Part shown: positions 1 to 8,594 of the stretch, piece by piece
How the letters are laid out: the number at the start of each line of letters is the position of its first letter
How positions within the stretch are numbered: the first letter of the stretch is position 1
Source of the DNA: Amycolatopsis rifamycinica
GTDB taxonomy: Bacteria; Actinomycetota; Actinomycetes; Mycobacteriales; Pseudonocardiaceae
DNA length: 64,000 bases
Direction: 5' to 3'
Assembly (NCBI RefSeq): GCF_000695625.1
Contig: NZ_JMQI01000061.1
Span: 1 to 64,000 of the forward strand
Notes under the pieces: generated by a model
Seen by the model: the letters and a program-made list of their open reading frames with translations, nothing else
Told to the model about the DNA's origin: nothing
Databases searched by the model: none
Made by a program: the position numbers and the translations under genes

Positions 1-352
<352 letters not shown>

Positions 353-410
353 ACAAAGATGTTACGCATCCACTCTACGGTTCTGAAACACCACGCGTGT
401 TTCACAGTGT

Positions 411-527
411 TTCGGTGGTTATAGCGTCAGGGAAACGCCCGGTCCCATTCCGAACCCGGAAGCTAAGCCTGACAGCGCCGATGGTACTGCAACCGAAGGG
501 TTGTGGGAGAGTAGGACACCGCCGAAC
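411..527 (+). rRNA. rrf: 5S ribosomal RNA
   Basis: A sequence of about 117 nt lies about 60 nt after the 23S end. It contains the conserved 5S core CCCATTCCGAACCCGGAAGC and the closing GTGGGAGAGTAGGACACCGC. Its 5' and 3' ends (TTCGGTGGT and ACCGCCGAA) pair as helix I. It is the last gene of the rrn operon; no tRNA gene is seen after it. Confidence 0.97.
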
Positions 528-533
528 TTACTT

Positions 534-589
534 GAGAAAGGGCCTGGGCCCGGTAGAGACCAACAGTCTCCCGGCCCAGGCCCTTTCTC
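534..589 (+). terminator. rrn operon terminator hairpin
   Basis: A long GC-rich inverted repeat starts a few bases after 5S rRNA. The arms GAGAAAGGGCCTGGGCC and GGCCCAGGCCCTTTCTC carry a small bulge and an inner GAGAC/GTCTC stem, and a CCTTTTCCC tract follows. The form and position are typical of a factor-independent terminator ending the rRNA operon. Confidence 0.9.
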
Positions 590-612
590 CTTTTCCCGCC
601 CCGGCCGGCGCC

Positions 613-862
613 GTGATGCCCCCTCAATCACGAGTGATGCCCCTCCAGACACGCGCGATACCCGCCGGGTCACACGTGATGCCTCCCAGCACCCGCAGCC
701 AGCCTCAACCCAATTGACCAAAGCCGCGACTCGCGTGACCGGAGCGGCATCACGCGTGACTGGGGAGGCATCTCGCGTGACTGAGGAGGCATCACCCGTG
801 ATTGGAGGGGCATCACGCGTGATTAAAGGGGCATCTCGTGTGATTGGAGGGGCGACACGGGT
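613..862. repeat. 21-bp palindrome-containing tandem repeat array 1
   Basis: The array lies between the converging rrn operon and cobF. Units are exactly 21 bp: a variant of the 10-bp palindrome TCACGCGTGA followed by an 11-bp directional part such as TTGGAGGGGCA. About four units at 613-695 read in the minus orientation. After a non-repeat gap, about six consecutive units at 729-862 read in the plus orientation. Because 21 is a multiple of three, the array is open in several frames and produces artefact proteins with a seven-residue repeat. Related arrays lie at 36893-37012 and at 60410-60475 with 61742-61853. Confidence 0.9.
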
Positions 863-1623
863 TACTCGGCTGGGCGGCGGAGCAGGTATGTGTCCATGAT
901 CCAGCCGTGGCGCTGCCGGGCCTCGGCGCGGGTCTGGCTGATGTGGGAAGCCAAGGCGGGAGTCAGCGGGCCCGAGATCAGGATCTCGTCGGGCGTCCCC
1001 ACGTACGCGCCCCAGAAGATGTGCAGGCCCTCGGAGGTGAAGCGGTCGAACGTCGTGTGGGCGTCCAGGAGGACGAACACGTCGTCGACCCCCTCCGGCC
1101 AGCCGGCGGCGAGACGGCGGCCCGTGGTGAGCTGGACCGCCCGGCCGATCTGGTTCATCGTCGTCCGGTGGCGGGCCACCAGTGCCGAGATGCTGCTGAT
1201 CCCCGGCACCACCTCGTACTCGAAGGCCACGTTCCCCCGCGCCAGCACCGCCTCGATCAACGCGATCGTGCTGTCGTACAGCGACGGGTCGCCCCACACC
1301 AGGAACGCGCCCACCTCGTCCGGGGACAGCGACGAGCGGATCACGGACTCGTAGACCGACGCCCGCGCCGCGTGCCAGTCGGCCACGGCCGCGCGGTAGT
1401 CCGCCGGGGTGCGGTCGCGCGGGGGATCCGGCACCAGCACCACGCGGTACTCCCGCGTCACGAACCGGTCGAGGATCTCCTGCCGCAGCCGCACCAGGTC
1501 GGCCTTCTCGGCCCCCTTGTCGAGCACGAAGAAAACGTCGACGCGGTTGAGGCGATCGATCGCCTGCACCGTCAGGTGCTCCGGGTCGCCGGCGCCGATC
1601 CCGATAGCGTAGAGCTTCCGCAT
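862..1623 (-). CDS. cobF: Precorrin-6A synthase (deacetylating), CobF-like
   Basis: The 253-residue protein belongs to the SAM-dependent tetrapyrrole methylase family. The N-terminal MRKLYAIGIGAGDPEHLTVQ carries the family's glycine-rich GxGxGDP motif. Later segments VWGDPSLYDSTI and YEVVPGISSISA match the methylase fold. CobF methylates C-1 of precorrin-5 and removes the C-2 acetyl group in aerobic cobalamin synthesis. Length is normal for CobF. It stands alone, without other cob genes, and is divergent from the copper operon. No strong ribosome-binding site precedes the ATG. Confidence 0.9.
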   Translation of the reverse strand: MRKLYAIGIGAGDPEHLTVQAIDRLNRVDVFFVLDKGAEKADLVRLRQEILDRFVTREYRVVLVPDPPRDRTPADYRAAVADWHAARASVYESVIRSSLSPDEVGAFLVWGDPSLYDSTIALIEAVLARGNVAFEYEVVPGISSISALVARHRTTMNQIGRAVQLTTGRRLAAGWPEGVDDVFVLLDAHTTFDRFTSEGLHIFWGAYVGTPDEILISGPLTPALASHISQTRAEARQRHGWIMDTYLLRRPAE

Positions 1624-1657
1624 GCCGCGAGTCTGACGGCCCCCGATGGTGAACCCC

Positions 1658-1672
1658 TACCCCCGATGGGTA
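1658..1672 (+). promoter_or_regulatory. Putative CsoR operator upstream of copZ
   Basis: The 15-bp pseudopalindrome TACCCCCGATGGGTA has TACCC/GGGTA half-sites separated by 5 bp. It lies about 30 bp before the copZ start and overlaps the likely promoter. The C-tract/G-tract layout matches known CsoR operators. The same 5-5-5 arrangement recurs before csoR at 3977-3991. Confidence 0.7.
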
Positions 1673-1700
1673 TAAAGAAGGCAGACGAAAGGAGCGGGAA

Positions 1701-1907
1701 ATGGCCGAAACGACCTACACCGTCGAGGGCATGACCTGCGGACACTGCGCCACCTCGGTCCGCGAGGAGGTCTCCGAGCTCGAGGGCGTCCGGCAGGTGG
1801 ACGTCGACGTCGAGAGCGGCCGCGTGACCGTGACCAGTGACACGCCGCTGACCACCGATGCGGTCGCCGCCGCGGTCACCGAGGCCGGCTACCGCCTGGT
1901 CGCGTGA
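1701..1907 (+). CDS. copZ: Copper chaperone, HMA domain (CopZ-like)
   Basis: The 68-residue single-domain heavy-metal-associated protein has the Cu(I)-binding GMTCGHC motif (Cys13, Cys16). It presumably hands cytosolic Cu(I) to the CopA ATPase encoded next. AAGGAG/GGAGCGGG precedes the ATG as ribosome-binding site. Its stop codon overlaps the GTG start of copA by 4 bp, so the two are translationally coupled. The putative CsoR operator just upstream implies copper-induced expression. Confidence 0.93.
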   Translation: MAETTYTVEGMTCGHCATSVREEVSELEGVRQVDVDVESGRVTVTSDTPLTTDAVAAAVTEAGYRLVA

Positions 1908-3976
1908 GCCCGGCCGAGGTGGCCGCCGCGGCCCGCGTCGAGCTCGCCATCGGCGGGATGACGTGCGCGTCCTGCGCCGCCCGCGTCGAACGCAAGCTCA
2001 ACAAGGTCGACGGCGTCACCGCGACGGTCAACTACGCCACCGAAAAAGCGCAGGTCAGCTACCCGCCGCGGCTGTCGGTCGACGACCTCAAAGCCGTCGT
2101 CGAAGCCGCCGGCTACTCCGCGCGGCTGCCCGAACCGGAGAGGCTCGACGAGACGTCCGCGTGGCGCACGCGGTTGCTCGTCTCCGCCGGGCTCACGATC
2201 CCGCTGATCGGGCTCGCGATGGTCCCCGCCTGGCAGTTCCCGGGCTGGCCGTGGGCCGCGCTCGCCCTCGCCGCCCCGGTCGTGACCTGGGGCGCGTGGC
2301 CCTTCCACCGCGCCGCCGCGCTCAACCTGCGGCACGCCACCGCCACGATGGACACGCTGATCTCGCTCGGCGTCGTCGCCTCGGTCGCCTGGTCGCTGTA
2401 CGCCCTGCTCTTCGGCGCCGGTCACCACCACCTGTACTTCGAGGTGGCCGCCGCGATCACCACGTTCATCCTGGCCGGCCGCTACTTCGAGACGCGCTCG
2501 AAGCGCCGCGCCGGCGCCGCCCTCCGCGCGCTCATGGACCTCGGCGCGAAGGACGTCACCGTGCTCCGCGACGGCGACGAGCACCTGATCCCCGCGCAGA
2601 ACCTCCAGGTCGACGACGTCTTCGTCGTCCGGCCCGGCGAGAAGATCGCCACCGACGGCGTGGTCACCGAAGGCGGCTCCGCCGTCGACACGAGCATGCT
2701 CACCGGGGAGTCCGTGCCGGTCGAGGTCGGGCCGGGTGACGCGGTCACCGGCGCGACCGTCAACGCCGGCGGGCGGCTGCTCGTGCGCGCGACCCGCGTC
2801 GGCGCGGATACCCGGCTGGCGCAGATGGCCCGGCTCGTCGAGGCGGCGCAGAACGGCAAGGCCGACGTCCAGCGGCTCGCCGACCGGGTCTCCGCGGTGT
2901 TCGTCCCGGCGGTGGTGCTCACGGCGCTGGCCACGCTGGTGGTCTGGCTCGCGACCGGCGGCCGCCCGGACGACGCGTTCACCGCCGCGGTCGCCGTGCT
3001 GATCATCGCGTGCCCGTGCGCGCTCGGCCTGGCGACGCCGACGGCGTTGCTGGTCGGCACCGGCCGTGGCGCCCAGCTCGGCATCCTCATCAAGGGCCCC
3101 GAGGTGCTCGAGAACACGCGGCGCGTGGACACCGTCGTCCTGGACAAGACCGGCACCGTCACCACCGGCCGGATGACCCTGGTCGAGGGCGACGGCGAAG
3201 CGCTCCGGCTGGCGGGCGCCGTCGAGGCCGCGTCCGAACACCCGATCGGCCGCGCCATCGCGGATGCGGCGAAACAGCGGTTCGGCACGCTTCCGGCGGT
3301 CACGGACTTCCGCAGCACACCGGGGATCGGCGTGACCGGCGAGGTCGAAGGACGCACCGTCAGCGTCGGACGCGCCGAGGGCGGCGCCGGGACGACGGTC
3401 GGCGTGACCTGGGACGGCGAAGTCCGCGGCCGGCTGGTCGTCGCGGACACGATCAAGCCGACGTCCGCGCGGGCTGTTGCCGAGCTGCGCGCACTCGGCC
3501 TGACGCCGGTGCTGCTGACCGGCGACAATGCCGGCGCCGCGCGGGCCATCGCGGCCGAGGCCAGGATCGACGAGGTCGTCGCCGAGGTGCTGCCGGAGGA
3601 GAAGGTCGCCGTCGTCAAGCGGTTGCAGGCCGAGGGGCGCGTGGTGGCGATGGTGGGCGACGGCGTCAACGACGCGGCGGCCCTCGCCCAGGCCGACCTG
3701 GGCCTGGCGATGGGCACCGGCACCGACGCGGCGATCGAAGCGAGCGACCTGACGCTGGTGCGCGGCGACCTGCGTGCGGCGGCCGACGCGATCCGCCTGG
3801 CCCGCCGCACGCTGGCGACGATCAAGGGCAACCTGTTCTGGGCGTTCGCGTACAACGTGGCGGCGCTGCCGCTGGCCGCGCTCGGCCTGCTCGACCCGAT
3901 GATCGCGGGCGCGGCGATGGCATGCTCGTCGGCGTTCGTGGTGAGCAACAGCCTCCGGTTGCGCCGGTTCCGCTGA
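1904..3976 (+). CDS. copA: Copper-translocating P1B-type ATPase
   Basis: The 690-residue Cu(I) efflux ATPase has one N-terminal HMA domain (GMTCASC, Cys21 and Cys24), the membrane CPC motif in IIACPCALGLATP (Cys370 and Cys372), the phosphorylation site DKTGT (Asp414) and the hinge GDGVNDAAALAQADLG near the C terminus. TGES in the actuator domain is also visible (LTGESVPVEV). Length is normal for single-HMA actinobacterial CopA. The GTG start overlaps the copZ stop. It pumps cytosolic Cu(I) outward and forms a copper-homeostasis operon with copZ and csoR. Confidence 0.96.
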   Translation: MSPAEVAAAARVELAIGGMTCASCAARVERKLNKVDGVTATVNYATEKAQVSYPPRLSVDDLKAVVEAAGYSARLPEPERLDETSAWRTRLLVSAGLTIPLIGLAMVPAWQFPGWPWAALALAAPVVTWGAWPFHRAAALNLRHATATMDTLISLGVVASVAWSLYALLFGAGHHHLYFEVAAAITTFILAGRYFETRSKRRAGAALRALMDLGAKDVTVLRDGDEHLIPAQNLQVDDVFVVRPGEKIATDGVVTEGGSAVDTSMLTGESVPVEVGPGDAVTGATVNAGGRLLVRATRVGADTRLAQMARLVEAAQNGKADVQRLADRVSAVFVPAVVLTALATLVVWLATGGRPDDAFTAAVAVLIIACPCALGLATPTALLVGTGRGAQLGILIKGPEVLENTRRVDTVVLDKTGTVTTGRMTLVEGDGEALRLAGAVEAASEHPIGRAIADAAKQRFGTLPAVTDFRSTPGIGVTGEVEGRTVSVGRAEGGAGTTVGVTWDGEVRGRLVVADTIKPTSARAVAELRALGLTPVLLTGDNAGAARAIAAEARIDEVVAEVLPEEKVAVVKRLQAEGRVVAMVGDGVNDAAALAQADLGLAMGTGTDAAIEASDLTLVRGDLRAAADAIRLARRTLATIKGNLFWAFAYNVAALPLAALGLLDPMIAGAAMACSSAFVVSNSLRLRRFR

Positions 3977-3991
3977 CACCCCGGGAGGGTA
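3977..3991 (+). promoter_or_regulatory. Putative CsoR operator upstream of csoR
   Basis: The sequence CACCCCGGGAGGGTA begins just after the copA stop codon and about 45 bp before the csoR start. It has the same two 5-bp half-sites and 5-bp spacer as the copZ operator at 1658-1672. This suggests a second, autoregulated promoter within the copper operon. Confidence 0.6.
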
Positions 3992-4033
3992 TAGTCGGGT
4001 GGCACGGGAGCCGAGGACGGGGACAGGTGGGCG

Positions 4034-4315
4034 ATGACGGGTTACGGCAGCGAGCGGGACGCCTATCTGAAGCGCCTGCGCCGGATCGAGGGGCAGATCC
4101 GCGGGTTGCAGCGGATGGTCGAGCAGGACAAGTACTGCATCGACATCCTGACCCAGGTCTCGGCCGCGACGAAGGCACTCCAGTCGTTCTCGCTGGAGCT
4201 GCTGGACGAGCACCTGGCGACGTGCGTGGTCCAGGCCGCGGCGGCGGGCGGCGAGGAAGCGGATCTGAAGGTGCGGGAGGCGTCGGACGCCATCGCGAGG
4301 CTGGTCCGTTCGTAA
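4034..4315 (+). CDS. csoR: Copper-sensing transcriptional repressor, CsoR family
   Basis: The 93-residue all-helical DUF156/CsoR repressor has the helix RLRRIEGQIRGLQRMVEQ. The complete Cu(I) site of true CsoR proteins is present: Cys35 (KYCIDIL), His60 and Cys64 (DEHLATC). Apo-CsoR binds C-tract/G-tract operators, and Cu(I) releases it. Candidate operators lie before copZ and before this gene. It ends 2 bp from the stop of the converging CPBP gene. Confidence 0.93.
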   Translation: MTGYGSERDAYLKRLRRIEGQIRGLQRMVEQDKYCIDILTQVSAATKALQSFSLELLDEHLATCVVQAAAAGGEEADLKVREASDAIARLVRS

Positions 4316-4316
4316 C

Positions 4317-5018
4317 TCAGCGCACCAGCACCGCCAGGGTCAGGCCGCCGGCGTTCGTCGTGAAGTGCACGATCGCCGACGCGAGGACGCCCCGGCCCGT
4401 GTGCCGCCACCAGTGCATGAAGACACCCGCCACCCCGGCCGCCGTCATGGCCAGCAGCTGCAGCACCACGGCCGGCGTCGAGCCGAACGCGGCGTGAACC
4501 GCCGCGTTGCGGCCGATCGCCAGCGCGGGGAGAAAGTGCCACAGGCCGAACAGCGCCGCGGCCGCCACGATCGGGCCCCAGCGCCACCGGTCGTCGGTGG
4601 CCCCGAACAGGGCCGGGAGCACGCCGCGGAACGCCACTTCCTCGATCAGGACCGTCCCGAACAGGATGCGGCCGCACGTCAGCCAGAGCAGCTGGCCCAC
4701 ATCCGGGTCGCCGACGCGGCCGTCCTGGTAGACCGTGCGCAGCGCGGGCACCGCCAGCGCGATCCCGAACACGAGCGCGACCAGCCCGGCCCCGGCCAAG
4801 CCGACGAGCGCCGGACGGCGGAAGCCGCGTAAGCCCAGGTCACGCCAGGGGCACCCGGCCGCGCGGCCGAGCAGGACCAGGACGATCGCCGCGACCAGGC
4901 CGCACAGGGGGTACGCCCAGCCGGGCAGCACGCGGTTGGCCAGGATCGTCGACGCGGCGAGCGTCAGCAGCGCCACGACCACGGCCGGCACCCGCCGAGC
5001 CGGAGAGGGCTGCGTCAA
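4317..5018 (-). CDS. CPBP family intramembrane glutamic endopeptidase
   Basis: The 233-residue multi-pass membrane protein has the CAAX-protease/bacteriocin-processing (ABI) motifs: EEVAFRG around residue 125, FGLWHFLP, and a late His in VFMHWW. Most of the chain is hydrophobic helices. The proposed TTG start overlaps the stop of the upstream coiled-coil gene, suggesting translational coupling; a GTG ten codons later is an alternative. The substrate is unknown. Confidence 0.8.
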   Translation of the reverse strand: MTQPSPARRVPAVVVALLTLAASTILANRVLPGWAYPLCGLVAAIVLVLLGRAAGCPWRDLGLRGFRRPALVGLAGAGLVALVFGIALAVPALRTVYQDGRVGDPDVGQLLWLTCGRILFGTVLIEEVAFRGVLPALFGATDDRWRWGPIVAAAALFGLWHFLPALAIGRNAAVHAAFGSTPAVVLQLLAMTAAGVAGVFMHWWRHTGRGVLASAIVHFTTNAGGLTLAVLVR

Positions 5019-6178
5019 CCGACCGCGTCAGTGAGGTCGTCCGCGGGGGAGCGCCGCTGGACCGGCACTCTCTTCGACATCGGCAACGTCGCCTCCGGGT
5101 CGAACGGGCCCGGGCGCTCGTCGAGCGTCACGGCCGCGTCGGCCAGCAGGGCGCGGCAGCCGGCGAGGCTCGCGTGGAGCTTGTCGCGGACTTCGGACAG
5201 CGCGGTGACCTCGCGTTGGGCGGCCTCGACCAGCGTTTCGCCGTGGCGGGTGGCGTCCGCGACGATCTGCGCGGCCTTCTCGCGGGCGGAAGCGAGCTCG
5301 GCTTCGCCGGTCGCGACGAGCTGGTCGGCCTTGGCGCGGGCGGCTGCTTCGTGCTGGGCGGCTTTCTCGCGGGCGGAAGCGAGCTCGGCTTCGCCGGTCG
5401 CGACCAGTTGGTCGGCCTTGGCCTGGGCGGCTGCTTCCTGCTGGGCGGCCTTCTCGCGGGCGGTCGCCAGCTCGGCTTCCCCGGCTGCGACCAGCGTCTC
5501 GCTGTGGCGGGTGGCGTCCGCGACCACCTGCGCGGCCTTCTCGCGGGCCGACGCCAGCTCGGCTTCGCCGGTGGCGACCAGCTGGTCGGCCTTGGCGCGG
5601 GCGGCCGCTTCCTGCTCGGCCAGCTCGCGCATCGCGTCGGCGCGCCGGACCGTCATGGCTCGCTTGTGGTCCTCTTCCAGCTCGGCTCGGCGGTGGGCCG
5701 CCGCTTCGTCCAGCTCGCGGCGGCGCTGCTCGGCCGCCTGGACGAACTGCTCGTGCTCGGCCCGCCGCCGCTCGGCTTCGGCCTCGGCTTCGGCGACCAG
5801 GCGGCGTTCCTTCTCCGTGAGGCGGACGGCCTCCGCCTCGGCCTCGCGGCGGATCCGCTCGGCCGTTTGCCTTGCCTGTGCGGTGATTTCCGCGGCTTCT
5901 TCGCGGGTCAGCTCGATCATCCGGCGCGAGCGCTCCTGCAGCGCGTCCGCCGGGATCGGGGTCAGGCTGATCCGGTCGATCTTCACGCGGAGCTCACGGT
6001 TCTCCTCGGCGAGCGCGGCCCCGCGCTGCCGCGCCGCGTCGCGCTCGGTGGTGAGTCTGCGGATCTCGGCCTCGGCCCACTCGACGTATTCGGCGACCTG
6101 AGCGCGGTGAAAACCGCGCCACGCCAGGTCGAATCCGGGCTGCGTGTGCGCCACGTCCTCGCCGCCGCCGGGGGCCAT
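5015..6178 (-). CDS. DivIVA-like coiled-coil protein with internal repeats
   Basis: The 387-residue, almost wholly helical protein has an N-terminal segment GFDLAWRGFHRAQVAEYVEW resembling the DivIVA/Wag31 membrane-targeting domain. A long charged Ala/Glu/Arg coiled coil follows. The middle contains three near-identical copies of a block of about 27 residues (AKADQLVATGEAELASAREK), interleaved with VVADATRHSETLV-type blocks, so it grew by tandem duplication. GGAGGTGAGGC precedes the ATG. A role in polar growth or scaffolding is inferred only from the N-terminal similarity. Confidence 0.7.
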   Translation of the reverse strand: MAPGGGEDVAHTQPGFDLAWRGFHRAQVAEYVEWAEAEIRRLTTERDAARQRGAALAEENRELRVKIDRISLTPIPADALQERSRRMIELTREEAAEITAQARQTAERIRREAEAEAVRLTEKERRLVAEAEAEAERRRAEHEQFVQAAEQRRRELDEAAAHRRAELEEDHKRAMTVRRADAMRELAEQEAAARAKADQLVATGEAELASAREKAAQVVADATRHSETLVAAGEAELATAREKAAQQEAAAQAKADQLVATGEAELASAREKAAQHEAAARAKADQLVATGEAELASAREKAAQIVADATRHGETLVEAAQREVTALSEVRDKLHASLAGCRALLADAAVTLDERPGPFDPEATLPMSKRVPVQRRSPADDLTDAVG

Positions 6179-6298
6179 GCCTCACCTCCGAATTGGATGG
6201 TTTCTCCCCGGCCGCGTGATTTCGTTGCGGTACCGGGGAATTTCACGTCCACCCCAGTGTGCCGCAAACCCGCCGCCGAGCGCTGCCCGGGCGGGCGA

Positions 6299-6466
6299 TC
6301 ATTCGTCGAACGGTTGCCCGCGGCCGGTGGGCGTGCTCCGCGCGCCGGGCAGTTCGGCCGGTTCGCCGGCGAGGTCGTAGCGATCACCGCGCCCGTCCAT
6401 GCGCAGGTTCACGAGCGCAATGCGTTGCGCCTCTTCGGAAAACGCGTCGCGGCCGACGGGGACCAC
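6299..6466 (-). pseudogene. Possible gene remnant or small protein
   Basis: A minus-strand frame is open from 6532 to a stop at 6299. From a possible GTG at 6466 it reads VVPVGRDAFSEEAQRIALVN, then LRMDGRGDRYDLAGEP and a hydrophilic tail. The composition looks coding, and the frame continues upstream as WRFFPLADPRRPGGRDLAHP before an in-frame stop. No family is recognised and no clear ribosome-binding site is seen. It may be the C-terminal relic of a lost gene or a small expressed protein. The rest of the 6179-6586 gap shows nothing else clear. Confidence 0.3.
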
Positions 6467-6586
6467 AGGGTGGGCGAGATCACGGCCTCCCGGGCGTCGC
6501 GGGTCGGCAAGCGGGAAGAACCGCCAGGCCCGTCACCAGGACATACTGGCCGGGAGCACCGATCGTGCCAGGGTGAGGTGGGACGT

Positions 6587-7249
6587 GTGACAGCGATGGG
6601 GCCGGCGCCGGACTTCGTGGGCTACCCGGAAGTACGGCGCGGCGTTCGCGCCCTGCTGGAGGGCAGGCCCGCCGGCCACCGCCGTCCGGTCCCGGCGTGT
6701 CCGGAGTGGACGGTCGAGGACCTCCTCGCCCACCTCACCACGATCGCCGCGCGGGTGCTCACCCGCCACGGCGGCACCCCGCCCCCGGCCCCGGCGGGCG
6801 TTCCCGCCCTGCTCGACCACTGGGACGACCTCGGCGAGGACCTCGACCGCCGCCTCGCAGAGGCGGGCGGCCGCACCGGCGAGGTGATGGTGATGGACGC
6901 CTTCACCCACGAGCTGGACCTGCGCGCCGCACTCGGCGTTCCCCCGCCGGCGGAGCACCTGGCCTGGGCCCCGAGCTTCGAAGTGCTGGTCCGCGGCTTC
7001 TCCGGCTCGATCACCGCCCGCGGCCTGCCCGCACTGCGGCTCCGCACGACAGGCGGCTCGGAGTGGACGGCGGGCGAGGGCCGGCCGGCGGCAGCACTGA
7101 CGGCCCCCGCTCTCGAGCTGTACCGCGCACTGGCCGGACGGCGATCGCCCGGCCAGCTGGCGGAGCTGGACTGGAGCGAGCCCCCGAGCCAGTGGCTACC
7201 GGCGTTCACGTGGGGCCCGTTCAGCCCGCCCGCGGCACCCGGGGTGTAG
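6587..7249 (+). CDS. Mycothiol-dependent maleylpyruvate isomerase-like (DinB superfamily) protein
   Basis: The 220-residue protein belongs to the MDMPI/DinB_2 four-helix superfamily. It has the N-terminal RRPVPACPEWTVEDLLAHLT, the helix containing DAFTHELDLRAALG, and a C-terminal SCP2-like part. Such proteins use the first His and later H/D residues to bind metal and mycothiol. The GTG at 6587 is preceded by GAGGTGGGA; an in-frame ATG three codons later is possible. The substrate is unknown. Confidence 0.75.
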   Translation: MTAMGPAPDFVGYPEVRRGVRALLEGRPAGHRRPVPACPEWTVEDLLAHLTTIAARVLTRHGGTPPPAPAGVPALLDHWDDLGEDLDRRLAEAGGRTGEVMVMDAFTHELDLRAALGVPPPAEHLAWAPSFEVLVRGFSGSITARGLPALRLRTTGGSEWTAGEGRPAAALTAPALELYRALAGRRSPGQLAELDWSEPPSQWLPAFTWGPFSPPAAPGV

Positions 7250-7265
7250 TGCCGCCGCGCCCTTC

Positions 7266-8594
7266 TCAGCCTCCGGGCGGCGTCACCGTGAGCAGCGCGG
7301 CCAGCGCCAGCACCACCACGCTCAACAGCACCTCCACCACGACCGCGACCCGCAGTTTCCGCAGGTCGACGGCCACCGTCGCGGTCCCGCCCACGGCCCC
7401 CGCCGGCCGTCCCCGGTGCACCGCCCGGCGCGACCGGCTCGCCACCGCCAGCAGCACCACGAACCCGGCGATCTTCAGCAGTAGCAGCCCGCCGAACCCG
7501 GTGGTCCACAGCGTCGAGACCGACGGCATGATCCGCAACGCCAGCACCGCGCCGCTGATCGCGATCACCGTCACCGACCACGTCGCGAGCCGGGAAAACC
7601 GGCTGGCGACCGGAGTCAGGTCTTCGCCGGGCGAAGGCCGGTACAACCCCAGCGCCAGCTGGACCAGGCCACCGGCCCAGACGGCGATCGCGCCGAAGTG
7701 CGCCAGGTCGGCGGTGACCGACACGAACATGACCGGGTCGGTCACCGGGTGCCCGGTGGCCGAAAAGCTCAACAGCACGAGGAACCCGGTGATCATGGCC
7801 GCGTTCTCGGACCGGGACCGCGACCGGTCCGGCTGCCCGGCCCGCAGCAGGCGCGGCAGCAGCACGACCAGCGCCACCACGGCAGCCAGCCGAAGCAGCA
7901 GCAGCTTGCCGTAGGCCACGCGCAGGGTGTCGGCGAGCAAGCCCGGGTCGAACACGGCCGGCAGGCCCCGCCCGGCGGCGTACGGCCCTTGCAGCACGAA
8001 CGCGGCGACGGTCGTCGCCGCGACCAGGCCCGCGCCCAGGTTCAGCAGCAGGCGGGCGCGGCGGTCGGTGCGGGCGGCGGGGCGGCACAGCAGCACGAAC
8101 GCCAGCCCGCCGAGCAGCACGACGCCGAGGTAGGCGAGCCAGCGCACCGCCGTCGACGCCGCGTTCACGGCCCCGTCGGTGCCGGTGGCCGCGGACACCG
8201 CGCCGGCCGAGGTGACCAGCGGTCCGGTACCGACCACGAAGGCGAAGGTGCCGCGCACCGGGTGGGAGTCCGCGGAGACGAAGGCGTACTCGACGAGGTA
8301 GCTGCCGTCGGGCAGGTCCGGCTTCAGCCGGACCGCGACCTGCTCCGCGGCCTCGCCGGGCTGGAACACCGGGCCGGTGTCCACCTGCGTGCCCGCCAGG
8401 TCGACGACCTTGATCGACCCCGGCTGGATCCCGACGTTCTCCGACAGGGTGACCGACACCAGGGACGGCGCCGCGCTCAGGCGGGCGCCGTCCCCGGGGG
8501 CCGACGAGACGATCTCGACGTGCGCGGAAGCCGGAGTCGCGCCGAGCACCAGCCAGCCGATCAGGAAGGCCAGCAGGGCCAGCGCCCGCTTCAC
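7266..8594 (-). CDS. Copper resistance protein, CopC-CopD fusion
   Basis: The 442-residue protein has a signal peptide (LALLAFLIGWLVLGATPASA). Cleavage there would expose an N-terminal His (HVEIVSSAPGDGA), the typical Cu ligand of CopC. The CopC beta-sandwich runs to about residue 125 and includes VSADSHPVRGTFAF with further Asp/His ligands. A multi-helix CopD (PCuAD) membrane domain follows. The function is periplasmic copper binding and membrane uptake or handling. The GTG start overlaps the preceding gene's stop (GTGA), so the two are coupled. Confidence 0.9.
   Translation of the reverse strand: MKRALALLAFLIGWLVLGATPASAHVEIVSSAPGDGARLSAAPSLVSVTLSENVGIQPGSIKVVDLAGTQVDTGPVFQPGEAAEQVAVRLKPDLPDGSYLVEYAFVSADSHPVRGTFAFVVGTGPLVTSAGAVSAATGTDGAVNAASTAVRWLAYLGVVLLGGLAFVLLCRPAARTDRRARLLLNLGAGLVAATTVAAFVLQGPYAAGRGLPAVFDPGLLADTLRVAYGKLLLLRLAAVVALVVLLPRLLRAGQPDRSRSRSENAAMITGFLVLLSFSATGHPVTDPVMFVSVTADLAHFGAIAVWAGGLVQLALGLYRPSPGEDLTPVASRFSRLATWSVTVIAISGAVLALRIMPSVSTLWTTGFGGLLLLKIAGFVVLLAVASRSRRAVHRGRPAGAVGGTATVAVDLRKLRVAVVVEVLLSVVVLALAALLTVTPPGG

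Noticed and set aside
613..862. CRISPR array
   Set aside because: Units are contiguous 21-bp repeats without unique spacers, orientation switches within the array and no cas genes are nearby.
419..1297. Long frames on both strands through the 5S rRNA and repeat array, encoding seven-residue repeats such as RVTGEAS
   Set aside because: They arise because 21-bp repeats stay in frame; they cross rRNA, lack ribosome-binding sites and overlap cobF.
1889..4213. 774-residue minus-strand frame opposite copA
   Set aside because: It mirrors high-GC third-position bias of copA, is full of Arg/Gly/Asp low-complexity sequence and has no start signal.
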